From the NCBI GenBank assembly GCA_002412925.1, contig DHVZ01000080.1, positions 1 through 64,000 on the forward strand: a DNA stretch of 64,000 bases, written 5' to 3'. Source of the stretch: Anaerolineales bacterium UBA5195. Lineage in GTDB: Bacteria > Chloroflexota > Anaerolineae > Anaerolineales > Villigracilaceae. Both the position numbers and the translations under genes were made by a program. This document shows, in pieces, positions 54,143 to 63,023 of this stretch. Position 1 is the stretch's first letter, and each line of letters opens with the position of its first letter. The notes under the pieces are model-generated. The model was not told the origin of the DNA. It saw only the letters and a list, made by a program, of their open reading frames with translations, and did no database searches.

Positions 54143-56659
54143 ATGGAAAATATCACCTTTCTAAAGAGATCGCTCCTGTTCTTATATATCCTGCTTCCTG
54201 CGATTACAGGGGTTGCTGCGCTTAACTGGCTGGCAGCCATTCCATCCGACTCTCAAAGAGTCGTTTGGGTTGGTATGACAAGCAGCCGCTTGCTGATAGC
54301 CGGATTACTATTTTTTGCTGCCACAGGATTTACGCTACTCGCCATCTTTGCCTGGCGGCAGACAGGAAAAACTATCCGGTGGCTGGAAGATAAACTCACC
54401 TCTCAGCGCTTCTTGGTTCTAACAGCCATCAGCAGCGGGGCTTTCTTCTTCGCAGCCTGGATATTCCTGGCCATCCCAGACAAATACCTGGGAGAATTGT
54501 GGGGCATCGAAGCGCGGCTGCGCCCATTGGTATGTTGGGTCTTGCTCCTCAGCTTCCAAATCCTGGCCGGGGTAATTGGCTGGCAAATCAACAAACAAAT
54601 TAAACAAACAGGATCGCTAATAAACTCTCTACTCCCGGCCAGCCTGGCAGCATGGATTCTCCTTTCTATCTGGGTATTTATCGCAGTCACTAAATTGGGG
54701 TTAACCGGGGCAAACAGTTTCTGGTCCAAAGCAGGAGTTCCGGTGCTCTGGCCGCAAGTTCTTCTTTCGCTGGTGATTGCGCTTTTCTCACAATTCTTGT
54801 TGACACGCTTCACAAAGATATCCTCGAAACAAATTTGGCTCGATGCAGGCTTGTGCACCCTGATCTGGCTCTCAGCCATCATTTTATGGAACAATCAGGG
54901 CTATGTGCAGGGAGTTTTCAATACCCAGCCCAGGCCTCCCACAAACGAGATTTACCCGATCAACGATTCCCTCACTTATGACCTTTCCGCCCAAGGAATG
55001 CTCATCGGGCGGGCATTAACGAGTGAAACCCAAGACAAGCCGCTCTTTATTACGCACCTGGCCATCCTGCACGCGCTGGCTGGCACGAGTTATTTCAATT
55101 TTTACATCCTCCAAATCATCAGCTTCGCCTTCATCCCGGTCGTGGGTTACTACCTCGGCAAAAACCTGCACTCGCGCCCACTGGGAATCATGTTTGCTGC
55201 CTTGCTGGTCATCAAAGAAAAAAACGCCATCGCACTAACCAATTACATTCACGTTTCCACTTCAAAAATGATTCTGAGTGAAATGCTCACCACGCTGGGC
55301 GTGCTGCTCTTTACGCTTTTCCTGGTCTGGTGGCTTAAAAATCCGCAGCGCTCCAACTCGAATTTATGGCTGGCAGGCGGAGTGCTGGGATTGACCAGCC
55401 TGGCCCGGCTGAATGCCATTGGAATTCTTCCTGTCACCGTCATCTTGATCGGCCTGGCCCTCAAGTTTAGATGGAAGGCCTGGGTTACGGCCTCCATCCT
55501 GATTGGCGCCTTTGTAGTAGTGAGCTCAGCCCCCTGGATAGCGCGCAATCTTGCCCAATCAGGCAATGCGTTTAATTTTATTCAGAGTAAAACGAACGGT
55601 GTGATTGTCAACAAGCGCTATAATCCTTTAATCGAGGAGAGCGCCCCAACACAAAATGATGCCGGCAACCAGGCTCCTGCTTCAAGGATGCAAAACTACC
55701 TCGTTCTTGGACAAGGCATTGCAACAAACTATTTTCACAACCTGATTGGCATCACCATTATGCTGCCCCCCTCGCTTGAGCTTTTCAAATTATTAGATCT
55801 GGTGCGCCTGCCCTACTGGCGTACAGAATGGGACGGAAGCCTGCTGCCAGGTGCATTCTGGATCATCCTGGGCGTTCTGATTTTTACCGCACTCGGGATT
55901 GCCTCAGCCTGGAAGCGCTGGCGCGCTGGTGGATTGGCTCCGCTAGCCGTGATCTTGGGTTACAACCTCACCACGGCTATCTCGTTGACCTCCGGCGGGC
56001 GCTATCTTGTGCCAATGGATTGGGGAGTGCTGTTCTACTTTTCCATCGGATTATTCGATGCAGCTACCTGGCTGCTAACCCTGTTTGGCTGGCGCGTGCC
56101 CAGCGAGCCGGTTGCCCCACAAAAACCTGATTTGCCAAACAGGGGATTCGCCTCACGTCTTTTGGTCACCTGCCTGGCCTTCCTTTTCATAGGTTCCCTG
56201 CCAATCATCCTGGAAACACTGCCGCCTGAACGTTATCCTGCAACTGTGAGCGTGGATGATTTTCTAAAAGCCAATCAAACCCAGCCTGAGTTTTCCCAAA
56301 AAACAATGCTGAGCATTACCAGCCTGTCGAAAGACCCGTTGGCAAGAGTGTTCTATGGGCGGACGCTTTACCCGCGCTATTTCGGTGAAAACAAAGGGGA
56401 CGGCCCCACGCTGGACGAGGATGCGCTGATCGGCAGCGCAGGCTTCGACCGCCTGTCGTTTTTCCTGCTTGGGCGCGCAGACGAAACGACCGTTCTCCTG
56501 CCCATCAGCGCAAGACCCTCCTCGTCGATTTCCGGAGCCGACACCTGGGGGATCGGCTGTCAACGGACAAACCACGTCGAAGCAATCATCGTTGTTTTTC
56601 GGGCAAATGGAATCGTTCGAGTTTACCAACAAGAGCCCTTCAAGACCGCCTGCCAGTGA
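54143..56659 (+). CDS. GT-C type membrane glycosyltransferase (GT39/ArnT-like)
   Basis: This 838-residue polytopic protein has about 15 hydrophobic segments and no signal peptide. The region INDSLTYDLSAQGMLIGRAL after the first helix block resembles the first extracytoplasmic loop of GT39/ArnT/PMT-like GT-C enzymes, with an acidic pair expected to bind the lipid-linked sugar. ASLARLN-like and PWIARNLAQSGNAFNF segments follow, as is usual in this group. The C-terminal 200 residues are mostly soluble and outside. It probably moves a sugar from a polyprenyl-phosphate donor. Function by analogy only. Confidence 0.6.
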   Translation: MENITFLKRSLLFLYILLPAITGVAALNWLAAIPSDSQRVVWVGMTSSRLLIAGLLFFAATGFTLLAIFAWRQTGKTIRWLEDKLTSQRFLVLTAISSGAFFFAAWIFLAIPDKYLGELWGIEARLRPLVCWVLLLSFQILAGVIGWQINKQIKQTGSLINSLLPASLAAWILLSIWVFIAVTKLGLTGANSFWSKAGVPVLWPQVLLSLVIALFSQFLLTRFTKISSKQIWLDAGLCTLIWLSAIILWNNQGYVQGVFNTQPRPPTNEIYPINDSLTYDLSAQGMLIGRALTSETQDKPLFITHLAILHALAGTSYFNFYILQIISFAFIPVVGYYLGKNLHSRPLGIMFAALLVIKEKNAIALTNYIHVSTSKMILSEMLTTLGVLLFTLFLVWWLKNPQRSNSNLWLAGGVLGLTSLARLNAIGILPVTVILIGLALKFRWKAWVTASILIGAFVVVSSAPWIARNLAQSGNAFNFIQSKTNGVIVNKRYNPLIEESAPTQNDAGNQAPASRMQNYLVLGQGIATNYFHNLIGITIMLPPSLELFKLLDLVRLPYWRTEWDGSLLPGAFWIILGVLIFTALGIASAWKRWRAGGLAPLAVILGYNLTTAISLTSGGRYLVPMDWGVLFYFSIGLFDAATWLLTLFGWRVPSEPVAPQKPDLPNRGFASRLLVTCLAFLFIGSLPIILETLPPERYPATVSVDDFLKANQTQPEFSQKTMLSITSLSKDPLARVFYGRTLYPRYFGENKGDGPTLDEDALIGSAGFDRLSFFLLGRADETTVLLPISARPSSSISGADTWGIGCQRTNHVEAIIVVFRANGIVRVYQQEPFKTACQ

Positions 56660-56670
56660 TAAGAAAAGCA

Positions 56671-56718
56671 AAAAGAGAAACGAGCAATAAGTTCTGGCTT
56701 ATCACTCGTTTCTCTTTT
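56671..56718. terminator. Bidirectional terminator between convergent genes
   Basis: AAAAGAGAAACGAG (56671-56684) and CTCGTTTCTCTTTT (56705-56718) pair perfectly, with an inner ATAAG/CTTAT helix. The A/T ends give U-tracts on both strands. It lies between the GT-C gene and typA. Confidence 0.85.
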
Positions 56719-56739
56719 CTTCTTCCTGCTCGCCAAAAA

Positions 56740-58599
56740 CTACTCTTCCAGCAGGGCTTCCTTGGCCTTTTTCGTCTGCTTGCCGCGTTCTTCTGTATCC
56801 AGGATACGTTTGCGAATACGGTAACTGAGCGGCGTCACTTCCAATAACTCGTCATCAGATAAATATTCGATCGCCTCGTCGATGCTCATCTGGCGCGGGG
56901 GAGTTAGTCGAATTTCCATATCGCCGCGCGCAGAACGCATGTTCGTCAGGTGCTTTTTCCGACAGACATTAATGGCAATATCGCCGCCGCGGCTGTTCTC
57001 GCCAATCACCATGCCCATATAGACTTGCACGCCCGGATTTACAAACAAAGCACCCCGATCCTCCGCGCCCTTTAAGGCATATGCAGTGGTATCCCCGGCT
57101 TCCATCGCCACGAGCGAGCCCGTGGAACGGGTAGCCATCGGTCCGGCCAACTCATCGTAGCCATGGAAGAGCGAGTTCATCACGCCATTACCGCGTGTGG
57201 CGGTCAGGAATTGGTAACGGAAGCCCAGCAGCCCCCGGGTTGGAACAACATAGACCAGGCGAACGTGCCCATCGCCGGTATCTTCCATGTTCACCATTTG
57301 TCCCCGGCGGCTACCCAGCATTTCAACCACTACGCCCACGGTATCCGCGCTGGTTTCGATGTGCACCTCTTCATAAGGTTCGAGCAGCGTCCCATCATCG
57401 GCGGTGTGGAAAATAACTTCAGGCCGCGAAACCTGGAATTCGTAGCCTTCGCGGCGCATCGTCTCAATCAAAATCGCCAGGTGCAGTTCGCCCCGTCCAG
57501 AGATCAGAAAAGTATCCGCCGATTCGGTTTCGGCCACTCGCAAGGAAACGTTTGTGCGCAGCTCGTCAAACAGACGCTCTCGCAGTTTACGCGAGGTGCT
57601 CCACTTGCCTTCACGGCCCGAAAACGGGGAGGTATTGACGCCGAAAGTCATGCGGACTGTTGGTTCTTCCACCTTGATCGTGGGAAGCGCGACCGGATTC
57701 TGCGGGTCGGCCAGGGTCTCGCCGATGGCGATTCCGTCCAAACCGGCGAGGGCGATGATCTCACCCGCAGCCGCCTCTTCCACTTCGATCTTGCCCAACC
57801 CTTGATGGATATACAGATAACGCGCCGACTCAGGCAGATTTGTCCCATCCACCATCAGGCGGGCCAGCTTTTGACCAGCCCTGATCGTCCCAGCAAAAAT
57901 CCGGCCCACAGCAGTAACGCCGCGGTAATCGTCATAGCCCAGGGTGGTGACCAGCATTTGGAGCGGAGCGTCCATATCCACCCTGGGAGGGGGAATGTGC
58001 CGCAAAATTGCCTGGAACAAAGGCTGTAAATCGGGACCCAGTTCGGGGGTCAGCCCGGCCCGCCCATAGGTGGCCTGGGCATAGATGACGGGGAAATCTG
58101 CCTGCGCGTCCGAAGCGCCCAATTCCACAAACAAATCAAAGGTGTCATTCAAGACTCGCGCCGGTTCGGCGTCCTTGCGGTCGACCTTGTTAACGACGAC
58201 GATGGCTTTGTGTCCACGCTCGAGGGCTTTCTTCAGCACAAAACGGGTTTGCGGCATGGGGCCTTCGGCGGCATCGACAAGCAGCAACACGCCATCGACC
58301 ATGTTCATGACACGTTCGACCTCGCCGCCAAAATCAGCATGACCGGGGGTATCAACAATATTAATTTTTACCGTTTCGCCAGTCACCGGATCGGGAATGA
58401 CGATGGCCGTGTTCTTGGCAAGGATGGTGATACCGCGCTCGCGTTCCAAATCGTTCGAATCCATGACGCGCTCGGTCAACTGCTGATTCTTGCGGAAAGT
58501 GTGTGATTGACGCAGGAGAAAATCGACCAGGGTGGTTTTCCCATGGTCGACATGCGCGATAATGGCAATATTGCGGAGGTCAGTACGTTCTTTGATCAT
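56740..58599 (-). CDS. typA: Translational GTPase TypA/BipA
   Basis: This ribosome-binding GTPase is involved in stress, cold adaptation and ribosome assembly. The 619-residue protein has the G1 motif [11 protein letters not shown]3 [12 protein letters not shown] and G4 NKVDR, then the domain order of EF-G-like BipA: domain II, III (about residues 300-390), V and the unique C-terminal domain with [23 protein letters not shown] 58599 ([11 protein letters not shown]) is chosen; the in-frame 58647 would extend through a hairpin. A structured leader precedes it. Confidence 0.95.
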   Translation of the reverse strand: MIKERTDLRNIAIIAHVDHGKTTLVDFLLRQSHTFRKNQQLTERVMDSNDLERERGITILAKNTAIVIPDPVTGETVKINIVDTPGHADFGGEVERVMNMVDGVLLLVDAAEGPMPQTRFVLKKALERGHKAIVVVNKVDRKDAEPARVLNDTFDLFVELGASDAQADFPVIYAQATYGRAGLTPELGPDLQPLFQAILRHIPPPRVDMDAPLQMLVTTLGYDDYRGVTAVGRIFAGTIRAGQKLARLMVDGTNLPESARYLYIHQGLGKIEVEEAAAGEIIALAGLDGIAIGETLADPQNPVALPTIKVEEPTVRMTFGVNTSPFSGREGKWSTSRKLRERLFDELRTNVSLRVAETESADTFLISGRGELHLAILIETMRREGYEFQVSRPEVIFHTADDGTLLEPYEEVHIETSADTVGVVVEMLGSRRGQMVNMEDTGDGHVRLVYVVPTRGLLGFRYQFLTATRGNGVMNSLFHGYDELAGPMATRSTGSLVAMEAGDTTAYALKGAEDRGALFVNPGVQVYMGMVIGENSRGGDIAINVCRKKHLTNMRSARGDMEIRLTPPRQMSIDEAIEYLSDDELLEVTPLSYRIRKRILDTEERGKQTKKAKEALLEE

Positions 58600-58616
58600 A
58601 TTTACCTTTACCCAAC

Positions 58617-58685
58617 GGAGGGGCGACCGGCTTGGTCGCCCCTCCAAAATTCAACATAGATAAACCCCGGCCAACGGGACCGGGG
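58617..58685 (-). promoter_or_regulatory. Two hairpins in the typA leader
   Basis: GGAGGGGCGACC (58617-58628) pairs with GGTCGCCCCTCC (58634-58645) as a 12-bp stem ending 18 nt before the typA ATG. Upstream, CCCCGG (58665-58670) and CCGGGG (58680-58685) form another. They may regulate translation or be dispersed repeats. No clear promoter was found. Confidence 0.5.
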
Positions 58686-58769
58686 ACTCGTCGAAGGATG
58701 CCGTCTTACGGGGTATTATTTTACCAGATTATGACCGCTTTGGGAGAAAATCGAATCAGCCCTGTCGAC

Positions 58770-59879
58770 TCAGCGCCAGGGTAAGGGGAAAATGCCCTCC
58801 GCCCGGGCATCCCAAACTTTGACCCAGCCATAACTGGTTTCCCCAGCCTCGATATGCGGCAGGGCCTCTTCGAACTCGACTTTCGCCCTTTCAACGGCCT
58901 CGGAAAAGCTGGATTGTCCGATCATGGTGGTCTCGATGAAGTAATAATTGGCGTTCTGCTGATCCTTACGGATGCCCACATAGGCATGGCCCGGAATGAG
59001 GACGATGGCAGCTTCCAGGTGCAAAGCTTCTGCGGCAGCGGCATACAACAGCGCCAACTCGATGCAGTTGCCGCTGCGCTCTTCCAGAACCTCGGCTGGA
59101 AAGCGGATACGTTGGGCATTCCCCGGCACAAAAGTAACTGTCGTGCTTACGTAGGTCAGGTTGTAGGTTTGTTCGGCCTGCCAGATGGCCTGCAGACGAT
59201 CCCAAACCCCGCCGTCATCATCATCATCGACATGCTCCCCGTAACCACCCCAGACAATCCCAGATTTGGTGTAATCGGCTGCTTTGCGAAGCAATTCTTC
59301 CACGGCCGGGTCGGTGGGCGTGACCATCGCAGCCAGCAGTTGATAAACTTCGGCATCCGTAAACCCGGAAATCGCCCAGGGGAAATCGCGCCGGGCATAC
59401 AGAGTGGTTTCGGCGGTCTCATCCAGCACCAGTTTTTCTTCGCCCTCCTGCAAAGCGACCACGCGCAGATGCACCTGGGCGAGCTTCTCCGACTCCAGCT
59501 TGTTGATGGATTCAGGGACTAAACGCGGGTTTTGCCGGACTTCGAGGGATTCCCCGGCCGGGACTTCGACCGTCTCGATGGCTCTGGTGGAGTACCCGGT
59601 GATCTCGCTTTCGACCAGCATCCTGGCGGGGACATTATTCTCATTGGTCAGCGTAACGATAATAAAGTCGTCCAGCTTGGAACCGTACAATGGATAAATC
59701 ACAGTGATCAATTCCGAGGTATAGGCATAATCCGCCCCGAGCTTATCCACGCTGAATTTGGCCGCTGCCTGGGTGGCTTGCGTGTCCACAACTGGCGTAC
59801 GGGAACCGCCTGAAAGCGAACAGGCCAGGGTCAATAATAGCAAGGGTAGCAATAATCGGAAAAACATCTTGGTGTGCAT
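58770..59879 (-). CDS. Transglutaminase-like lipoprotein
   Basis: This 369-residue exported protein has lipoprotein signal MHTKMFFRLLLPLLLLTLAC (lipidated Cys20). A beta-rich N-terminal domain of about 180 residues precedes a transglutaminase/protease-like core: RSGNCIELALLYAAAAEALH (nucleophile Cys) and IPGHAYVGIRKD (His), with an acidic residue further on. An acidic stretch YGEHVDDDDDGG lies between. Start at 59879 follows CAGGAGGAGAT. Such proteins are predicted cysteine proteases or amidases; the substrate is unknown. Confidence 0.83.
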   Translation of the reverse strand: MHTKMFFRLLLPLLLLTLACSLSGGSRTPVVDTQATQAAAKFSVDKLGADYAYTSELITVIYPLYGSKLDDFIIVTLTNENNVPARMLVESEITGYSTRAIETVEVPAGESLEVRQNPRLVPESINKLESEKLAQVHLRVVALQEGEEKLVLDETAETTLYARRDFPWAISGFTDAEVYQLLAAMVTPTDPAVEELLRKAADYTKSGIVWGGYGEHVDDDDDGGVWDRLQAIWQAEQTYNLTYVSTTVTFVPGNAQRIRFPAEVLEERSGNCIELALLYAAAAEALHLEAAIVLIPGHAYVGIRKDQQNANYYFIETTMIGQSSFSEAVERAKVEFEEALPHIEAGETSYGWVKVWDARAEGIFPLPWR

Positions 59880-59997
59880 ATCTCCTCCTGAACTGACAAT
59901 GTGGACGCGCAACACCGCGTTCTGGATATCCAACCAAGAAAATTATACAACAATGACCGCTGAGTAAAACACCTATCACCTTATTCAGAATCAGTAG

Positions 59998-60096
59998 TTC
60001 ACGAAAGTTAGGAAAATTTCCGATTTTTGGGATGTTTGGCGGGCGTAAGCTCCGCCAAACATCCCAAAAATCGGGTTTATTCAAGATATTTCGTGA
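59998..60096. repeat. Nested-hairpin repeat element, copy 2
   Basis: Outer TCACGAAA (59999-60006) and TTTCGTGA (60089-60096) enclose a perfect 23-bp stem (60020-60042 with 60052-60074). The tip can form a GTAA tetraloop with GC pairs. It is the relative of the element at 29119, and abuts the stop codon of the hemolysin III gene. Confidence 0.78.
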
Positions 60097-60100
60097 GGAA

Positions 60101-60748
60101 TTATCCAGCCGAGGAAATCACACCCAGCACAGCCACAAAGTGCGCCGCCGCACCTGCCAGAACAAAGAGATGCCAGACTTCATGGTAGCCGAATTTGCCG
60201 GGTACAAAATCAAATATCTTGGTGGCGTAGACTACAGCGCCGAGGGTGTAGACCACCCCGCCCACGATCAGCCAGGTGAGAACCATGGGGGAAAGCGCAG
60301 TGGTCATCTGCCCGGCAGCGGAAACGCACAGCCAGCCCATGATGACATAAACTGTCGCAGAGACCCAGCGAGGTTCCTCGAGAATATAAACCTTGATTAG
60401 AATCCCGACAAAAGCGATCGACCAGACGATCCCCAGCAAACCCCAGCGGTAAAAACCGGTAAAGGCGTTGATACAGATTGGCGTATAGGTCCCGGCGATC
60501 AACAGGTAGATGGCGGAATGGTCAAGTTTGCGCAGAATTTCAACTGTCTTTGGCCCGGCCTTGACCGAGTGATAGGTGGCGCTGGCTGCAAAAAGCGCGA
60601 TCAAGCTGAGGCCATAGACCAATACCGATACGATTTTGGCGACACCGTTCGAGGCCACCACCAATAAAGCAATTTGCCCAAACAAAGCAGCAATCGCGCC
60701 GCCGAGATGGGTCATTCCGTTGACTGGTTCACGTAGTTTTGTAAACAT
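60101..60748 (-). CDS. Hemolysin III/PAQR-family membrane protein
   Basis: This 215-residue protein has seven hydrophobic helices and no signal peptide. Family motifs are EPVNGMTHLGGAIAAL at the N-terminus, SATYHSV (helix 3) and YHEVWHLFVLAGAAAHF near the C-terminus, with the three metal-type His residues. Start follows AAAGGAACTCCC. The family relates to the YqfA/adiponectin-receptor fold and may be a lipid hydrolase; the haemolysin name does not imply a toxin. Confidence 0.88.
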   Translation of the reverse strand: MFTKLREPVNGMTHLGGAIAALFGQIALLVVASNGVAKIVSVLVYGLSLIALFAASATYHSVKAGPKTVEILRKLDHSAIYLLIAGTYTPICINAFTGFYRWGLLGIVWSIAFVGILIKVYILEEPRWVSATVYVIMGWLCVSAAGQMTTALSPMVLTWLIVGGVVYTLGAVVYATKIFDFVPGKFGYHEVWHLFVLAGAAAHFVAVLGVISSAG

Positions 60749-60845
60749 GGGAGTTCCTTTCAGGGTTTGGAATTAAAGAGATGATACTCCGCGCGGCCCG
60801 GACCTGCCTGTCATCTGGCTATCGGTTGGCTAACAATTGATATTT

Positions 60846-60891
60846 GGCGCAGGTCTGGAGGCTTGTGCCAAACAATCTGGAGACCTGCGCC
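60846..60891. repeat. GGCGCAGGTCT inverted repeat
   Basis: GGCGCAGGTCT (60846-60856) and AGACCTGCGCC (60881-60891) are perfect complements with 24 nt between them, also containing partly symmetrical GGAGGC/GCC sequence. It lies upstream of the ABC-F promoter and may end the region shared with the hemolysin III gene. Confidence 0.6.
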
Positions 60892-60950
60892 CACCGCTCG
60901 AAATGGCCCTTTGGGATCCTCCGTGGGACAGCCAGTTGTGCTTTTGAATA

Positions 60951-60959
60951 TGATATAAT
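60951..60959 (+). promoter_or_regulatory. Extended -10 promoter of the ABC-F leader
   Basis: TGATATAAT (TGn plus a perfect TATAAT, 60954-60959) fits an extended -10 promoter. The expected start is near 60966, 2-4 nt before an ATG at 60969. There is no good -35, as expected for this class. Confidence 0.65.
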
Positions 60960-60968
60960 CCCGTTGCG

Positions 60969-61073
60969 ATGCTTTACGAACTTACTGGCAGCTTTTCCGT
61001 CCTTTATATCGGTGTGCGTGGGTTTATCCCCGAACAGGCCTCCTCGAATCGCGCCTGTTGCCGGAAAAAGTGA
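60969..61073 (+). CDS. Leader peptide upstream of the ABC-F gene
   Basis: This 34-codon ORF starts at an ATG within a few nt of the predicted transcription start and ends in TGA at 61071-61073, 24 nt before a terminator stem. The peptide begins MLYELTGSFSVLYIGVRG. The GSFSVLYIG part resembles the ErmC leader's GIFSIFVIS stalling segment, a comparison from memory. Position, size and downstream terminator fit an attenuation leader that senses a ribosome-targeting drug. The coding reality rests on context and length only; no homologue was checked. Confidence 0.55.
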   Translation: MLYELTGSFSVLYIGVRGFIPEQASSNRACCRKK

Positions 61074-61097
61074 TTTTCGATCACCCCTCGATTTTCT

Positions 61098-61125
61098 CGC
61101 CGCAGGATTGCCCTGCGGCGTTTTT
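61098..61125 (+). terminator. Attenuator in the ABC-F leader
   Basis: CGCCGCAGG (61098-61106) pairs with CCTGCGGCG (61112-61120) over a 5-nt loop, followed by TTTTTG. It lies between the leader peptide and the ABC-F gene, so it must be bypassed for expression. The 3' arm can also pair with GCCGC at 61132-61136, and CCTGTTGC (upstream, within the uORF) can partly pair with the 5' arm. Confidence 0.8.
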
Positions 61126-61187
61126 GTTTAAGCCGCCTTCTTTACCCCCACCCGGCCTCCTGCCGGAAAACACGGCAGGCGAAATAG

Positions 61188-61216
61188 CCCCAAATTCCTA
61201 AGAGCGGAATTTGGGG
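61188..61216 (+). promoter_or_regulatory. Hairpin next to the ABC-F Shine-Dalgarno
   Basis: CCCCAAATTCC (61188-61198) pairs perfectly with GGAATTTGGGG (61206-61216). Its 3' arm runs straight into GGAGGAGA, the ribosome binding site of the gene at 61233, so it could limit ribosome access. Confidence 0.65.
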
Positions 61217-61232
61217 GAGGAGAAAGACAAAC

Positions 61233-62951
61233 ATGATTTCCATCAGCCTATCCAATGCCACCCTCGTTCTGGGCGCGCGCGCCATCTTTCGCGATTTGTA
61301 CTGGGAAATCCAGCATGACCAGAAAATCGGCCTGATCGGACCCAACGGCGCCGGGAAATCGTCGCTGTTGAAGCTGATGATTGGCGAGCACCGCCCGGAA
61401 CCGGGCGGCGGAGTCGTCAGGGCCAAGGGCGTGACGCTCGGCTACCTGCCCCAACACCCGGAATTCGACCGGGAGCGGACGGCGCTCGATTTGGCACTGG
61501 AAGGTAATCCGCGCGTAGCGGAACTCGAAGCGGAGTTGGAAATCGTTGAAACGCGTTTCGGTCTGCCTGAAGTCTACGAGAATGCCAAGGTACTGGAGAA
61601 AGCCCTCGCAGCGCAACACAGGCTGCTGGAGGAGTACGAGTCTCTCGGCGGAGCGGGGTACCCGGCCCGGGTGCGGGAACTGCTTCGCGGGCTGGGATTG
61701 CCCGATTCCGACCTCCAGAAACCGGTCAAACTGCTCAGCGGCGGACAAAAGAAGCTGGTAGGCCTGGCGCGGCTGCTCCTGCTGCGCCCCTCCGTGCTGC
61801 TGCTGGATGAGCCTGATAATCACCTGGACCTGCCCGGCAAGGCCTACCTGGAAAAGCTGATTGGCGAGTATCCCGGCGCAGTGGTGCTGATTTCGCACGA
61901 CCGCACCCTGCTGGATGCCGCGGTGACGCAGATTGCCGAGATCGAGGCCGGACAGCTGACGACTTTCATCGGGAATTACACCGATTACATCCTCGACAAG
62001 GAAGCGCGGCTGGCCAAGCAGGAGGAACTCTACCAGATCCAGCAGCGCGCGATTGGCCGGATGGAAATGGCCCTGAAACGCTACCAGCTCTGGGTGCAGG
62101 TCAGCGACAAGTTTGCCAGTCGGGTGCGCTCGATGCAGACGCGTCTGGCAAAGGTGAACGAGATGGAGCGTCCAACGCTGGAGCGCCGCCAGATGGGGCT
62201 GGATCTGGGCGGCTGGCGCGGCTCGAACCAGGTACTGGAACTGGTTGGGGTTTCAAAAGCTTTCACCGCCAAGCACGCAGAGAGCGTCAAGAAGACCTTA
62301 CAAAGCTCAGCGGACTCAACGCTCTCTGCGGTGAAAAGCAAACCGGTACTGCGCGACAACTCGTTCCTGATCCGGCATGGCGAGCGGGTGGGGCTGATCG
62401 GCGCAAACGGCGCGGGGAAATCGGTGCTGCTGCGCCTGATTTTGGGCAAAGAAACGCCGGACGCGGGCGAGATCAAGCTCGGACCGAGTGTTAAGATCGG
62501 TTATTACGCCCAGGAACACGAAACCCTCGATTTCAACCTGACCCTGATCGAAGCCGTCCGCCGCGCCGCCAGCCTGACTGAGTCGCAGGCGGTGGCCCTG
62601 TTGATCCGCTACCTGTTCACCTACCAGCAGGCCACCCAGAAAATCGCCACGCTCTCGGGCGGGGAACGCAGCCGCCTGCAACTGGCGCTGCTCGTCCTTT
62701 CGGGGGCGAACTTCCTGCTGCTCGATGAACCCACCAACAACCTCGACATCGCCGCCGCTGAAGTACTCGAGAACGCCTTGAACGATTTTGTTGGTACGGT
62801 GCTGGTCATCTCGCACGACCGCTATTTTCTTGACCGGACGGTGAACCGGATTTTCGAGCTGGAAAATGGGCGCTTGCGGGAGTTTATGGGAGGCTATAGC
62901 GATTATGTAGAGAAATGCAAGCGCGGGTCTCACGACCCGCGCTCGGCGTGA
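61233..62951 (+). CDS. ABC-F family ATPase
   Basis: ABC-F proteins act on the ribosome in translation or antibiotic resistance and lack membrane domains. The 572-residue product has two ABC cassettes: the first with Walker A GPNGAGKSSLLK and signature KLLSGGQKKLVGLARLL, the second (about residue 370 on) with GANGAGKSVLLRL, TLSGGERSRLQLALLVLSGA and LLLDEPTNNLD. A linker helix region (about 240-320) rich in Arg/Lys corresponds to the PtIM arm. The C-terminal KRGSHDPRSA is encoded by a palindromic sequence. Start follows GGAGGAGAAAGAC. The regulated leader favours an antibiotic-response role, which is inference. Confidence 0.9.
   Translation: MISISLSNATLVLGARAIFRDLYWEIQHDQKIGLIGPNGAGKSSLLKLMIGEHRPEPGGGVVRAKGVTLGYLPQHPEFDRERTALDLALEGNPRVAELEAELEIVETRFGLPEVYENAKVLEKALAAQHRLLEEYESLGGAGYPARVRELLRGLGLPDSDLQKPVKLLSGGQKKLVGLARLLLLRPSVLLLDEPDNHLDLPGKAYLEKLIGEYPGAVVLISHDRTLLDAAVTQIAEIEAGQLTTFIGNYTDYILDKEARLAKQEELYQIQQRAIGRMEMALKRYQLWVQVSDKFASRVRSMQTRLAKVNEMERPTLERRQMGLDLGGWRGSNQVLELVGVSKAFTAKHAESVKKTLQSSADSTLSAVKSKPVLRDNSFLIRHGERVGLIGANGAGKSVLLRLILGKETPDAGEIKLGPSVKIGYYAQEHETLDFNLTLIEAVRRAASLTESQAVALLIRYLFTYQQATQKIATLSGGERSRLQLALLVLSGANFLLLDEPTNNLDIAAAEVLENALNDFVGTVLVISHDRYFLDRTVNRIFELENGRLREFMGGYSDYVEKCKRGSHDPRSA
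62920..62943. repeat. Palindrome inside the ABC-F 3' end
   Basis: AGCGCGGGTC (62920-62929) and GACCCGCGCT (62934-62943) form a 10-bp stem with a TCAC loop, partly encoding the last residues of the ABC-F protein. No T-tract follows. Confidence 0.65.
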
Positions 62952-62969
62952 GAAACGGCGCTTCCAATG

Positions 62970-63023
62970 CTGATCTTTTCCAGGCTGAGCATCTTTCAGG
63001 ATTCCCAGCCTGGAAAAGATCAG
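62970..63023. repeat. 18-bp inverted repeat between convergent genes
   Basis: CTGATCTTTTCCAGGCTG (62970-62987) and CAGCCTGGAAAAGATCAG (63006-63023) are perfect complements around an 18-nt loop. The right arm overlaps the stop codon of the histidine kinase on the - strand. It is likely a terminator or hairpin repeat, but it lacks a U-run. Confidence 0.7.

Noticed and set aside
60101..60748. Hemolysin III gene considered as a toxin or virulence factor.
   Set aside because: The family name is historical; the sequence is a typical PAQR-like seven-helix membrane protein of housekeeping type.
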